Positions 36,401 to 48,349 of a stretch of 64,000 bases of DNA are shown here, in pieces (within the stretch, counting starts at the first letter, position 1; every line of letters starts with the position of its first letter). Made by a program: the position numbers and the translations under genes. Origin of the DNA: Pestalotiopsis fici W106-1 (lineage: Eukaryota; Ascomycota; Sordariomycetes; Amphisphaeriales; Sporocadaceae). The notes below the pieces were generated by a model that saw only the letters and a list, made by a program, of their open reading frames with translations, was not told the origin of the DNA and ran no database searches. The stretch spans positions 682,001-746,000 of the forward strand of contig NW_006917094.1 of the NCBI RefSeq assembly GCF_000516985.1, given 5' to 3'.

Positions 36401-37993
36401 CCATCACAAATAAACTCTGCCGTAAGTGAGCACACGGATACAGTTGCCCGACCCAAGAGACGGCATCATCTACCACAAGTACAATTGTCGATACTCGCAA
36501 GAACTTTGTAGGCTCCCGCCGTCCAGGGATAACCAGCCGGCTGTGAAGCCCAGCCCGGACGATGATGACCGTCAACCTAGACTATCTTGACCTTCAGAAT
36601 CTTTTGTTGCCCCGATGTGGTGGTTTAGGACTCTCATCATGAATGGGCTAATTTCTATATCCTGCAGCCCCGCTCCATGATGGCCCAAGTTGGTGAGTGA
36701 CCAGGGGCCAGCCGGTGGGTGGGAATCCGCACGGGAAGACTGTGAGTGGCCAGATTGGAGTCGAGTCCACTGCTATTAAGCGCCGAGGGCCTGCTCGGTC
36801 CATGCATCCCGCACTGCGGTAGAGCACCATGAGCCACCTAGGTGACTTGTGACTGGTCAGCGTCCGTCCCCAGTGGTGTATCCAGAGGTCACAAAAGACG
36901 CGCATTCAGCAGGCTAATGTCTTGTACTGTGGTATACCGGAGCAGCTCCAACGCGAGACAGCCGCCGCCGCCGCTTGCTGCAATGCATCTCGGCCTGAAG
37001 CATTCAACGAGACCAGCAAGAGAGGACGAACGATAAGCTGGCAGGACGGCAGCGCGGCCAGGCGTGGCTCTTCTGCACATCTCGACGGAACCTGAGGCTC
37101 TATTGTGCAACTACCATGGCACCGTACAGCATTCTTCGTAGACAGAAACCCGCATGAGATGTCCCAACGGCAACGACTACAGGGCACACGCTGGGTAACG
37201 GTTTGCCGTCGACTCCGCTTGTGTCTTCTCCCACTTTTTCTATCTGTGCTTCCCTGTCAACCCCAAAGTACTCAAACCATTGGCTGCCTGCTATTCTTCG
37301 ATTGAGCCTGGTGCCTGTCTTGTATCTCCATCACTCCCCAGAACACAGCGCGGCCGTACCCTTTCAAGCTTAGACAGAGCCAGCACCCAGAACCTGCCCG
37401 AGTCCTGACAGGTCTGTCTACCTAGGTAGCCCCTCCGTCGCATGAGCCGACCGAGAGACAAACATTCATCTTTTTCTCCCACGTTCCCTGTCGATCAACG
37501 TGTACTCCAGCCAATTGTGCTCTGGCAAGATTCTTCCTTCAGAATTTCAGTAATAGCGTCTGAATATAGTTAGTCGGCCCGGCGCTGCGGCTCTCTACTG
37601 CGGCACAAGCAGCTCAGGGTTTCTTGCCTACTTGCCGAGACGAGACGCTGGCCGCGCTGTGTCGCTTTAAACAACCATATCCTCTCACACCCGCTCCCTC
37701 GCTTCCTGAACCAACCTTTGTCTGAAGCTGGACTTCCTAGGGCTCCTGATTCCGGCCACCTACAAGGCGCATTTCTGCTGCGGTGCCGACAATTCCCATC
37801 GGCGCATCTTGCTTCACTCGCGACTATATACTGTTAAGCGCGCCGCCGCTGTGGGGCGTACAACTATATTCCCTTTGGCCCCGATCAAAGCGACCAACCT
37901 GTCCGTCTGTCGCTAGAAATCTTCGAAGGCTGGTCCCAGACTATAAAGACCGGCCAAGAAACTCGACCTGAGTATACTCAGCCCAAGGCAGAC
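33446..37993. other. Long intergenic region with a poly-C tract
   Basis: About 4.5 kb without a convincing gene. Frames at 34604-34870 and 35176-35499 are short, lack a homologue I recognise and overlap others. A run of 20 C followed by GGGG lies at 36064-36087. From about 37000 onward, CT-rich sequence looks like the promoter and leader of the gene at 37994. No tRNA or transposon is evident. Confidence 0.55.
36064..36083. repeat. C20 homopolymer
   Basis: Twenty consecutive C residues are followed at once by four G residues. Such runs are rare in fungal genomes and are prone to length variation and assembly error. The exact length should not be trusted. Confidence 0.9.
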
Positions 37994-40484
37994 ATGGCTC
38001 TAGAAGCCCCGTTGAGGTCATCGATTGACGGTGTCATGTCTCCCTTCTCGCCGCATACAGATATATCTGTATCCTCACCAGAGTCGCCTGCACGTCAATC
38101 GCAATTCCGTCCATTGTGAGTTGGGATCATGTCTCTGGACTTGTAAGATTGCTGATTGTGTTTGCTCTCAAAGGTCTGCTAGTTCTGCAGAGTCCAATTC
38201 CCTCCGTCCCTCCTCTGCCGCCGGTCGATCATCCGCCATGAACAACCACTTGATGAGCCCGAGCGATATCGTAGGCCCGTCGCCGGTAACATCAGTCGGG
38301 ACTGAGGTCACGGAAATAGAAGATGATATGTCGGATGACGCCCGTCTCGAGTTTGCCAGTCCAAGTTCTACACAGTCTTCACGGGTGGGTATTTTTCTGT
38401 TTGCTGGGAATTGTGGAGGTATTCTTGGGCTGACCCTCTGGTAGCTCCTGATGCTGAGAACCAACTTGCCCGATCACGTACGCCAATCTTCCAGTGAGGA
38501 GGCTGTCTCAGTTATACATGCACCCGAAAGCTTCCAAAGCTGGGTTGGTTTACTCGCGCAACCAGCTCATGTGCCCGTGTTAATATTCTTCTAGGCCTCC
38601 TCAAGCTCCACCATTGAGCCTCTTGATGAGTCAACGCGAAAGACGTCGCCCAAAACCTCACCTAAACCCGAAGCTATTCAAGTTCCACCCCCTATGGATC
38701 ACATGTCAAAGGTAGGCTTACAATCATATTCTTGAGCTCACAAACTATCCTAACTCAGCCATTAGGCTCGATCCCCAGGACTTCCTACTCCGCCGCCCAT
38801 TTCTACAGATGTCAAGCCGATTAGGTATAGCCTTGATAGCGCTACTCCGCGAGCCCAAAACTTGCAAGAAGTTCAGAGTCTACTAAGCGACTCTGCAAGG
38901 CTACGTTCGAGTAGTGCCAGTAGTCTTGAGCGTAAGCTCGTTCCAAAATGTTCATGCTTGCATACTTTACTTACGATCTCCTAGTGATTCCAGAGATACG
39001 GGAGCCAGAGACGGATGCCGACATGGATCCTGAAGCGGATGATGAGGATGAATTCGTCACTCCTTCAGGCGGCGAAGACATGGAGATCAGATCGCTCAAG
39101 ACAGCGCTAGCAGAATGCTGGACACTGTGCAACACCCTCGCCACATTGAGCACACATCATCGAGAGAGGGTCTTTAACACGTCTGGAACACCCGATGCTC
39201 ACGAAAAGGCATGGAAGGCATGCTGGAAGCTTTGCCAACGACTTTACGACAATCGCGATGAAGATGAGCAATATTTCAACGTGAAAATGAATCTCGACCT
39301 ATGTCGAGACTTTTGTCAATCGCTCTTTGATGTCAGAACAAAGAAGGATGAAACTGCAGATTCTGTATTGAGAGTGAGCTTTGAGCTGAACAACCAGTAA
39401 GTGGCCCAGTCACCGTTCGTTGAACACTGATTACTGACTATGTAATCTCAGCTTGTATAGCGCTCAGGACAATAGAAACCTCCCAGAAGCTTTTCGCGAA
39501 CGCACCTTGGATTTTTATATAACCCTCTGCCACCGGCTCATGAAGCAGAGAAATGAACTGGCAGAGGAGACCGACTCTCTGCTTCGCGCATGCTGGTCCT
39601 TGGCAGAAATGCTCTTCAGCCTGCGTCAGAACAAGCGGGACAACAAAGCCCCCGATGAGGAGCTCCTGGGTTCGGCCGTTCAAGCTTGCTGGGAGCTGTG
39701 CGATATCTTCCGAGAAGGGTGGACTCAGATTCGACCAGACAGAGGTACTCCGAAACCAAATCACACCAATTTCTTCACCTTCCAACGAGAAAGAGATCAC
39801 GGAGACCAAGACGGCCGGGCAAGCCGAGCGTCAAATCGTTCAAAGCGAGATAGTTTGAGAGGCATTCCTCAGGAAAAGAAGAAACCGCTGCCAGTGCCGG
39901 AAACGCCCGTGACAGAATTTGAAGACACGCCAATCTCGCCGGATAGCGAGTCACCTCAAGTACCAAACATTCTGGTGCTTGGCACAGAAAGTAACAGAGG
40001 CGGGCACTGGTCCAGTAGTGCATCCAACCTGTCGGGCTACTCCCAGAGTAGTCAAAGAACGTCCAGCACGGCTACAACCACCACTTCGGCAGAGGACATG
40101 AACGTTTCACGAATCAAAATGTTGATTCTCAAAGCTGCAATGAATGTCGGTTTCTCCAGGGACGATTCGAGCAGCCACGGAGGCGCGGCGTCGCTGCAAG
40201 CATTTGTGAAATCATTGCCGACGGGCTCTTTCGGTTCACTGCCGGCACATACCTCCATGCTGCAAAGCTACAAAAATCTAGTGCTTGCCGATTCTTCTTT
40301 CAAACACTCCTCGTCACTCCCAAGTCGGGGCAAACGAGTTTCGGCTACAGACATGGCCAAGAGTGTGGGCTGGATGACGCAACGATCAGGTCAATACGGC
40401 TTCCTACGCGAGTTGTTCAAACTCGTCTTTGGCTTTCAGCTAGAGGAAGCCGACTCCAGGAAGAATGTTAGCATTGCCGTATGA
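37994..40484 (+). CDS. Large fungal protein of unknown function, helical core
   Basis: I recognise the architecture as a conserved filamentous-fungal protein, possibly one of the numbered domains of unknown function, but cannot assign a role. Six exons (37994-38115, 38174-38384, 38595-38711, 38766-38931, 38985-39396, 39452-40484) join in frame to 686 residues. Residues 1 to about 235 are Ser/Pro-rich and likely disordered, with SSPESP and TSPKTSPKP motifs that could be phosphorylated. A helical domain at about 240-435 has recurring Trp and Cys, as in TALAECWTLCNTLATLS, KAWKACWKLCQRLYDNRDED, RACWSLAEMLFSLRQNK and AVQACWELCDIF, suggesting a repeated helical hairpin. A second disordered stretch follows, then a C-terminal conserved segment (about 565-686) with FVKSLPTGSFGSLPAH and GFLRELFKLVFGF. 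No signal peptide or membrane segment is present. Confidence 0.86.
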
Positions 40485-41004
40485 TCCTTCCAATTCCGAA
40501 ACGTCCAATCTTCATTCAGATCTTCATCTCCCGTCTGGAAATTCATTCTTTATGGTTTATGGTTGATGATTTACCATGACTATATGATTTGAGGATTTAG
40601 ATCTCATTTTTTTATTTTTGTTTTATCACCCCTATAGAAGATACCCTTTCCAGGACATGTTGGCGTTATTGGGGATGAGCGGATGGAGTTTCGCAGCCAA
40701 TGTCAAGGGAATTCACAAGTCATGTCTCACAGATATGCGTTGCGAGCGATCGCACGAGATTGTGTATCGTCTCGGTTCAGAATCAATATTACGAATTATT
40801 CATTATTTATTATGGCCATAAGATCTAAAATTGAAAACCCCCTAATCATTGTTCGAACAATCAGACTATGATCGAGATTTGTCTTCTGCCCTCATTGCTT
40901 ATGCATGTGAGAAAGCAATGGAACAGAAGGAGGGAAGAAAGGGTACACTTCGATGTCACCGAGTGGCTTTGTCTCCCTCCTAAATAATACCCAAATTCCA
41001 CTTC
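40485..41004. other. Convergent 3' intergenic region
   Basis: The 686-residue gene and the 445-residue gene converge here. The 520 bases are AT-rich with no gene or repeat. Confidence 0.5.
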
Positions 41005-42567
41005 TCAATGACCCTGTCTAGCTAGACTCATGACCTCATTCACCATCTTTAGAACATCTCCCATACCAGCAAACGACACCTGGCCGTTGGTGTCGTGACG
41101 GTGCGTAATTGGCAGAGGGCAACGATCATGTTTCCCCTTGTACCACCAGCCGAGGGCATCCCAACCTGATCTTGCTGCGTCCGTGCAGCCTTGTGGTACA
41201 GCTGGTGGTTCACTGGACTGGTTCTCAACCATGCCGCGGTCTAGTATTGATGATTGTACCGGCACATGAGGCTCTGGTATTTGGTGGTCGACTTGGTGAT
41301 GGTTGTCATTATGTTGACTTCCTGGTATTTCAGCCATTGGTGCCACCGGAACCGAGGTAACTGGATTCTCGTGCATGTATTCGAATCCGGGCATTTCGAT
41401 TGATGGCACCTCTTGCGCTTGCGCTTGTGGCTCGCGGTGATAGGTTTCTGCCGTAGCCTTCTCAATGGTGGGGGCCTCGAATCCTCCCATCTCGGGTCTC
41501 TCGTAGCAGGAGACTTGTTCTTGCATTCTGTGAGTCGGACCCATCGTATTAGTATCGCTTGGCTCATTTCTTTGCCCATAATTAGGTAGCGAGAAGTCGA
41601 AATGATCGAGTGAGGTGTCTCCGCTCATCTGGAATACGTTTTCGCCATTCTGCATGTCAACTATCATTGAATTAGATACACCTGCATGTTTTGGGCCATG
41701 AATCCATGTGAGAATGATTGAAGTACTGACAGTTGAGATCCATTGAGGACAATACTGGGTCAATCATGCCGCTGTCCAGCTCAGCTTTGTCGGCTTCCGT
41801 GTCTACTAAAAAAGCTGAGAAGTCGAAGTCGCTTTCGATACTAGGAATAGTCATATTGGTGCTATCATGCATTGATGTAGCCGTTTGTTCTGCAGAATTG
41901 GGAGTAGGAGTAGGAAGTGGCTGAAGTGTTTGCATCGGCGAAAGATCGTAGCCCATCGAATTCGGAGTCACTAGCGAGCCATTCGAGAACCGTGAGGCAT
42001 CTACCTGCCCGTTCTACGGGTTGGTAAATACATCACCGTTCTGAACTGGTACATGAGGTGCTAAAATCGAAGGTTCCGATGCCGAGCCAGCGCTCCGATG
42101 ACTAGCAAGGCTTTGATGCCTCGTGCCTTTCGGAGACGTCCACTCCGAAATATCGTCGGCTTGCCCTGTCCCGGGTCCCTTCCTCGCTTCTACGACCAGC
42201 CGAGACCGAAGAGCCGCCTTTTCGGGTTCGGTCATCTTTGTTCGGTTTACTAGGCAGCAACTACCGAAAAGCGATGTCAGCAATCATTCAATCGGCAGTC
42301 AATCCCACCAAGATAACTTGATTATCAAGTCATGGACGACAGGCGCAAAAAGCAGGTGTAGAAGAGGAACGCTGAAGAGTATACTAACCCGAAGTCTGGG
42401 TGGTCGCCGTATGTGACCCTCATGTACTTCAACTGGGCTAAACCCCAATCTTGGGTTCCGAAGCGGTTTTTGAAGAGCGCGATGGCTTCTTTATTCGAGA
42501 AACCGGCCAGAATACATTCAAGCGCAAACTGGATCTGTGCCGGTCTGTATTTGCGTCCACCAGCCAT
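41005..42567 (-). CDS. Putative regulatory protein with helix-turn-helix-like N-terminus
   Basis: I do not recognise this protein. A model with exons 42389-42567, 42053-42260, 41731-42004 and 41005-41681 gives about 445 residues. The N-terminus MAGGRKYRPAQIQFALECILAG continues FSNKEAIALFKNRFGTQ, a predicted helical unit that resembles a small DNA-binding domain. The middle and C-terminal parts are Gln/Pro/Glu/His-rich and disordered, with acidic hydrophobic patches (SDFDFSAFLVDTEADKAELD and SLDHFDFSLPNYG) like activation domains. It ends with WDALGWWYKGKH and FAGMGDVLKMVNEVMSLA. An in-frame TAG at 42014-42016 must be removed by a 48-bp intron (42005-42052, GTACCA donor) or it truncates the protein at about 149 residues. 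The third intron could end at 41682 or 41661. Exon borders are therefore uncertain. A transcription-factor role is inference. Confidence 0.62.
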
Positions 42568-44481
42568 TGTGTATGTATATTGGATGGGTTATGATGAGAA
42601 ATAAATGATTAGGGAAGTGGAGATAGGCTTACTTGACTATGTCAAGTAATTATAAGAGAGATAGATTGATGGACGATGACGATGTTCTGTCGGCGAACAG
42701 GTAGAGGGACTGGTGGGGGATATCGTCGGTTTTCAAATTGAAGTCGTCAATTAGTCTTGATTGATGACTATGGATACCGGAAATCGGAAGGGGAATGGGT
42801 TCAATAGGCGAACTTAAGAGCGTATGGTATGGATGGATACTGTCAGTATGATTGACGATGTGTGGTTGTTGTGTTGTAGTCACCAGTCGGTAGTGATGAG
42901 GAAGAAGAAAGAAAGAAAGGAAGGGTTGAATTGAATCAGCGGCAGAATTTATAATTGTTGCGGACCGGAGCTTGGGCCGGTCAGAGCTTCTGAATTGTAG
43001 GGCTCGGCAAGCACTCCAAAGGACTTTGGACCAGCTGACCAGGGGAGCTCTGAATCACAAGATCATATATAGGATGAAATGGAAAGCCTAGAACAAGTCT
43101 GGCAGTTGCTTCTTTCGTCCAGCACCAGGACCTATACATATGGGACGATATTGGAAACTGGTGACTTCTATTGGCCCGACTTATTTGAACCATATGGCCA
43201 TGCTATCGTCTATGGCTTCATTGCAATTGATCTCCTTTTTGAGATGTGCCCATGATGCACAGTCTACGATCTATGATCTATTGTCGCAGTCCAGCCCTTT
43301 CAAGATGGAGTATAAGTTTGAGAAGATGATCAAGCCAAGAGAACGGTTGTCTGGCTGTCGTTTATATATCCTGTAATAGACACCAAGCAAAGCTTGTTAT
43401 CAGTGGCAACAAATATGACTCTCAGCCTCAACAAGACAAGTTTGACTTATTCCGTCGTATCATCGGTGGAAATATTGACCAATGCTCAATGATTGGTCGT
43501 GACTGATATTCACAGTACACAAATACTCACTGACCAGTACTTGTCATAAAACATTAGATATATCAATCCAATTTAAACATTGTTCTTGGATATTTAGATA
43601 CAATGTAGTTGCCCCCTTCCCTGAGTCAGCTATTATAAGCTATAATCAGCAAGTTACAAAGCTAAGCTAAACACAAAGATGTACCGCAATTAGCTCGCTA
43701 TCTATATTTATCACTATCTCAAGATTACCTATCTTGGCAGGTATACATTATACTATTTCATTTGTAGTATACTGATGCGCCACATAATGGCTTAGCAATG
43801 TGGCACGCTCAGGTGACACCACGCGAAGACTTGTAATGTCTGTTTGTTACATTCAGTTTTCATAGATTTAGACCATCTTTCAATGTCAATCTATACTTTT
43901 GGTGTTGGCTGTATCAACAATGATGCTTGAATGTATTGATAGATACCATCATATACAAACCAATACGAACGGATGCGTAATCGTAATCATTGACCCAGCC
44001 GTCTATCACAAATGAGATATTTTGAAAAATATAATGATATAGAATCTGTAAAATATCCAATCTCCTCGCTCGTTGACCCTGCCGGAGCTGCGCATCCGAG
44101 GCCTGCAGGCCATCAGCCACGCCCTTGACGACGCCCTTCTGTGCCGTCGTGGGGAAGTTGCCACAGCTTTACTACGTGTGTAATGGATTATGATTCGACA
44201 GCTCGTATGCAAATGATGCATGAGTTTGACATGTTTTTGAGGGGTACTGACCACTTTTCTCATGTTATTTGTGCTACAAACTCAAAAGGCGCGCATTTCA
44301 TAGAGAATTGGGGAAAGAAATGTTATTCATGCAACTATGACGTCGCACTTTGGAGTCATTTCCCCCGACTTATAACTGTCGTCAATTTTGACTCGGATTA
44401 GCTCTCACGAATAGAAGACCCATACAACACAATTTACTTGACCATCATTGTTTACAAATATCTGAAGCATAGGATACAATT
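42568..44481. other. AT-rich intergenic region with coding-like island
   Basis: The first 330 bases are the promoter of the 445-residue gene, with GA-rich microsatellite sequence at 42899-42924. From about 43380 to 44055 the DNA is markedly AT-rich with many TA and TATA steps, like sequence decayed by repeat-induced point mutation. A GC-rich, coding-like segment at about 44060-44163 interrupts it. The last 300 bases are the promoter of the hydrolase gene at 44482. Confidence 0.55.
44057..44163 (+). pseudogene. Possible gene fragment (coding-like island)
   Basis: Thirty-odd codons are open in one plus-strand frame, ending in TAA at 44161-44163. They read as a protein-like helix (LTLPELRIRGLQAISHALDD continuing ALLCRRGEVATALLRV) with G/C-ending codons. 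Sequence on both sides is AT-rich and full of stops. It may be the last piece of a decayed gene or a captured exon. I cannot name a parent gene, and chance is not excluded at this length. Confidence 0.35.
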
Positions 44482-45503
44482 ATGGCTCCAACCAAATATC
44501 CAGACCTCACCAGCTTCAAAGCTCTGAGGTAAGCAGCGCGTCTTTGTATTTCTAGCAAGGAACACAAAACTAAACCAAGCAACAGCTTCGATTGCTACGG
44601 CACACTCATAGACTGGGAAGCCGGTCTCATCAAGTCTCTAGGTGCCCTGACCTCGCAACTACCAGCGTCAGACCCTCACAACGAGGACCCGCCCGTCGCG
44701 GCCATGCAAAAGTTTGACCTGGCCATTGTGGACATACAAAAGAGGCAGCCGCACCTCTTGTACAATGAGATACTGGTGGCGGCAGCGACGCGGCTGGCGC
44801 ACGAGCTCGGCATCACGGCCTTGTCCGACTCCATTGCCGAGCCCCTTGGGAATGCTCCGGGGACATATCCCGCGTTTCCCGATACCGTCGACGGGTTGCG
44901 CCGGCTCAAGAAGTATTACAAGTTGGCCATCTTGAGTAATATTGACAATATTAATATGAAGAGTACCATTGAGAGGCAGTGTAAGTTTGTGGTTTTTCTC
45001 TCTTCTTTCCCACCTTGCCAGCCTTGATTTATTGCCTAGACGATCAACTACGAGAAAGTAGAGCAGAGTAATACTTGCCACCTCAGTGGTTCATAAGCAC
45101 CATCATCTTGAGAATGACTGGCTAACCTGAACGTCCTCACAAAGTGGAAGGGGTCGACTTTGATGGCGTCTACACTGCACAGGAGATTGGCAGCTACAAG
45201 CCGGACCCCAAGAACTTTGAGTACCTCTTTGGGCACGCCCGGAAGGAGCTGGGCATCGACGCCGAAAAGGGCGAGCTTCTGCACGTGGCGCGCAGTCTCA
45301 AGGTGGACCACGTGCCGTGCAAGGCGCTGAATCTACGCAGCGTCTGGATTTCGCGGGGCGCCGACCAGGGCGGCCACGGCGGCATCGTCAAGGATGAGCT
45401 CAACGAGTTCAAGGATTCCGTGGGCTTTGAGTGGAGGTTTGACTCGATTGGGGATTTTGCGGATGAGGTGGAGAGACAATTCAAGGCCAAGCAGTCGGCT
45501 TGA
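44482..45503 (+). CDS. Haloacid dehalogenase (HAD)-like hydrolase
   Basis: This is a soluble HAD-superfamily hydrolase resembling type II 2-haloacid dehalogenases of fungi. Exons 44482-44528, 44586-44980 and 45145-45503 give 266 residues, with introns of 57 and 164 bp. Motif I, with the nucleophilic Asp, is SFDCYGTLIDWE at about 16-27. A helical cap follows, with QKRQPHLLYNEILVAAATRLAHE. Motif II Ser is in LAILSNIDN. Motif III Lys lies in EIGSYKPDPKNFEYL. In the motif IV region, the expected DHVPCKALNLRSVWISRG matches the family pattern in which the carrier aspartates sit just before that Trp-Ile segment. The physiological substrate cannot be told from sequence; many fungal members act on phosphates or short organic acids rather than haloacids. 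Confidence 0.93.
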
Positions 45504-45737
45504 TACATGGGTCTGGAAATGATACTATATAAGACATGTTGTTCATGCCCTGACCTCAAACATGCTATCCAGACCAAATCATATAACTGTAGGACGATAG
45601 AATACCAGCCAAGCGAACCAGGGGAAGTAAAAGTAATTGCAATATGATCAAAAGTCCATCTCGAGCCTTGGAGCTTCAGGAAACGCAGCTGGTAAATGCC
45701 AATCGTATTGCTCTCGTGTCCTGTACCTGCCTCATAT

Positions 45738-47951
45738 TTAATCATCGCCCATCACCACATCACTGTCATCAGCCCCCGTCTCCGTTGCGCTTCCGAGTCT
45801 GTCTCTCTTATTACCACGGCGTATGCCAGAGGCTTTTCTAGCCGCCGCTCGATCTTCATTTTTCCATGCTGGTCTGATCCTGATTGGCTTCAGGAAGCCA
45901 TCAACATGCACAGCCCCATGGACCTCGTCCTCGCTGTCAACGTCAATGTCCGTCAATGCCTCATCTTTTTCTATACCATGCACCAATTTCATGTGTCGAA
46001 GCAGGTTTTGCCGTCTCGAGAACCCTTCGGCGCTTCTCGGGCAGCCCCGGACATTGCAAAAGTGTGTACCGGCGACCGACGTGGACCGTGAGCGAGAGGT
46101 GGTCCTTGCCCGGCTGAGAGACCGCGACCGGCTCCTCGATCTGCCGCGACCGTCTGAAGATGCAGATACGGCGGTGCTCGTGGCGCGAATATGCCTTGCC
46201 GTTTGGGACTGCGTTTCTCCTCCGCTGCTATAATCATCCTCGCCCTCATCGTCTAGGTCGGCTAGATCGGCAAGCATACCTGGACGGTACTGAACTCGCT
46301 GATCTTGATCGTCCTTGTCCAAGAGGGTCTCGTTCAGCGAATGCAGTTCCATGCTGTCCTGAAATAGATCCGCACAGCGCCGAGCTGCACGATCGAGAGC
46401 ATCTCGGGGAAACCCTGCCAAGGCGGCGGCGCCCAGCACATCTTTCCAGTCCCTGATACCGTAGCGCAATGCCTTTCTTCGTCTCTGGGCGGCCTTTTTT
46501 TCTATAGTGCCTGGAGATGGTTCACGGGGTTTTGAAGTCCTGCGACCTCTCTTGCTAGGTTTGAGCGGTGACGCCTCCGAGCCGCTACTCTTAGGGTTGT
46601 CGGAGTCCAGCGTATGCGCATCATTGAACAACGGAATGGGTTCTTTGCGGAGTCTCGCCACTCGAATAGCGAAATCTCTGTCCGTCTCTCCCTCGAGACG
46701 TGGATAAACCTTGCGAGGTCGGCCGACTTTTCGTTTCTTGGACTGATCCTCTGTGTCGACACCGCTTTCTGTGATGGCTTTCGGCACGGGCTCTTCTATT
46801 GCGCCTTCATTGTTGCTCGTTGGCAACACCGGTGGCGGCGAGCGCATCCGAAGCGCGAGACTAGCTCTCGGGGGACGCCCACGTCTCTTTTTTGCAGGAG
46901 GTTCTGAGCCACGACTTCTCGAGCGCTTGGTGCGATCCGATACCTCTGGCTCCGTGTCGCTGGATGAGTCTGACATGTAATCGACAGCAGCTTTCCTTGA
47001 ATGGTGCAAAATCGTCAGGGTTGCATCCAATTTCGTCAAGACGCTTCTTACCGCAGGACGCATGATTTTGTATGACAAGTCGTCGTCTTCAGCGACAGTG
47101 GGCTTGAGCGGCCGCTTTCCCAGAGGATGGACAATATCTCTGTCAACGTCAGGCTCATCCCCCGAATCCACTGGATCATGTCTCTTGTCCTGGGTTGAGC
47201 TGCTAGCTGCACGTTTGATAGACTTTGATCGTGAACGTGATCGTGACCGTGAAAATTTCGAGGTTCTACTTCCAGGTCCAGCAAGCGATTCTTGATCGCT
47301 GCTTTCTCCTTCATCGCCATCGTCATCGTTGCCGTCATCATCATCGTCATCGTTGAATATGCCATCTTCGTCCTCAGTCTCTGGCCCGGTTGGTGCACTC
47401 TCCCATGGGCGCGCCAAGAACCTCGCTTTTGCAAATCGCAAAACCGCCGCAGCCACCGCATCCTCCAAAGGCGCACTCGGGTTGCTGTGCCGAGAATTTG
47501 CAATGGTATACACGTCGTCTGGATCATTTTCATTGCACCGCATGAAATCATCTGGCGGCACCTTGTCCACGCTCACGGGCCATGCTGTCCATGAGCGCTG
47601 AGGCAGCCAGTTATCCTGGGGAATCGTCTCTCCAGTAGCAGCATCTATATCCTGTCACTGATTCAGTAAAAGGAACAATGCCAGAGCAGCGGGGATCGCT
47701 TCTTTTACCTTTTCAGGCTCTGGACCAGTTTCATTGTCTGGCTGCTTATGGCGCTGCTTTAGAGCATATGTATTGTAAAGATGGACTGACAAGTCTCGAT
47801 TCTTCAACTCGTCCAGCGCTGTTAGCGTACTGATTTCTTCCCGGTTCATGTCTTGCCATGTTGCTGGAGGCCCGTCCCAGCGGTTTGGACGGTCGCTCTC
47901 GGACCCAGAAGAGCCTGATGATTCGTAATCATCTTCTGATTCTGCTGGCAT
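45738..47951 (-). CDS. RRN9: Rrn9-domain Pol I initiation factor with C2H2 finger
   Basis: The N-terminal part matches the Rrn9 domain of the RNA polymerase I upstream activation factor, which promotes rRNA gene transcription in the nucleolus. Exons 47709-47951 and 45738-47651 (57-bp intron, phase 0) give 718 residues. The start is MPAESEDDYESSG; the in-frame codon further upstream is TTG. The Rrn9 region spans about 30-130, including TALDELKNRDLSVHLYNTYA and WLPQRSWTAWPVSVDKVPP. A long acidic, Ser- and Arg-rich disordered region follows, with AT-hook-like KKRRGRPPRASL and KKRKVGRPRKVYP motifs. A C2H2 finger at about 608-632 reads CNVRGCPRSAEGFSRRQNLL then RHMKLVH. Yeast Rrn9 is shorter and lacks the AT hooks and finger, so this is an expanded form. 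Orthology to yeast RRN9 is likely but rests on one domain. Confidence 0.85.
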
Positions 47952-48349
47952 TTCTTGCAATGGCAGTTGAAATTTGCCAAGATCTCCCAGTCGTGTTTAC
48001 ATGAGTAGTACTACTGTTGAGCGATGATAATAAAGTCTGAACAATGTTGCTTTGCTTTTAGCGCCTACTGGGAAAATACTATGGTTTTAGTGGGGCAAAA
48101 GCAAGCAACCCTTTACTCCAGCTAGGAAATCAGTGCACACATCCCAACGGATTGATGCCCATGATTTTGTACTGAAAAGAGACATTATATAGTTGCTTTT
48201 TCTAGGTCACGTTTGTCAAAGACATTGCCCGTCACTGTCTAGTACGCAGTCCTTCTACAAGTTGCAGGAATGTATACATGTCAAGTAACAAGAGAAAACG
48301 ACCTGTGGTATTATGAAGCCAATTGAAATAGAATCTATGTAAACCATTT
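47952..48349. other. Intergenic region between RRN9 promoter and NOP7 3' end
   Basis: These 398 bases hold the upstream side of the Rrn9 gene and the 3' flank of NOP7. No gene or repeat is evident. Confidence 0.5.
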
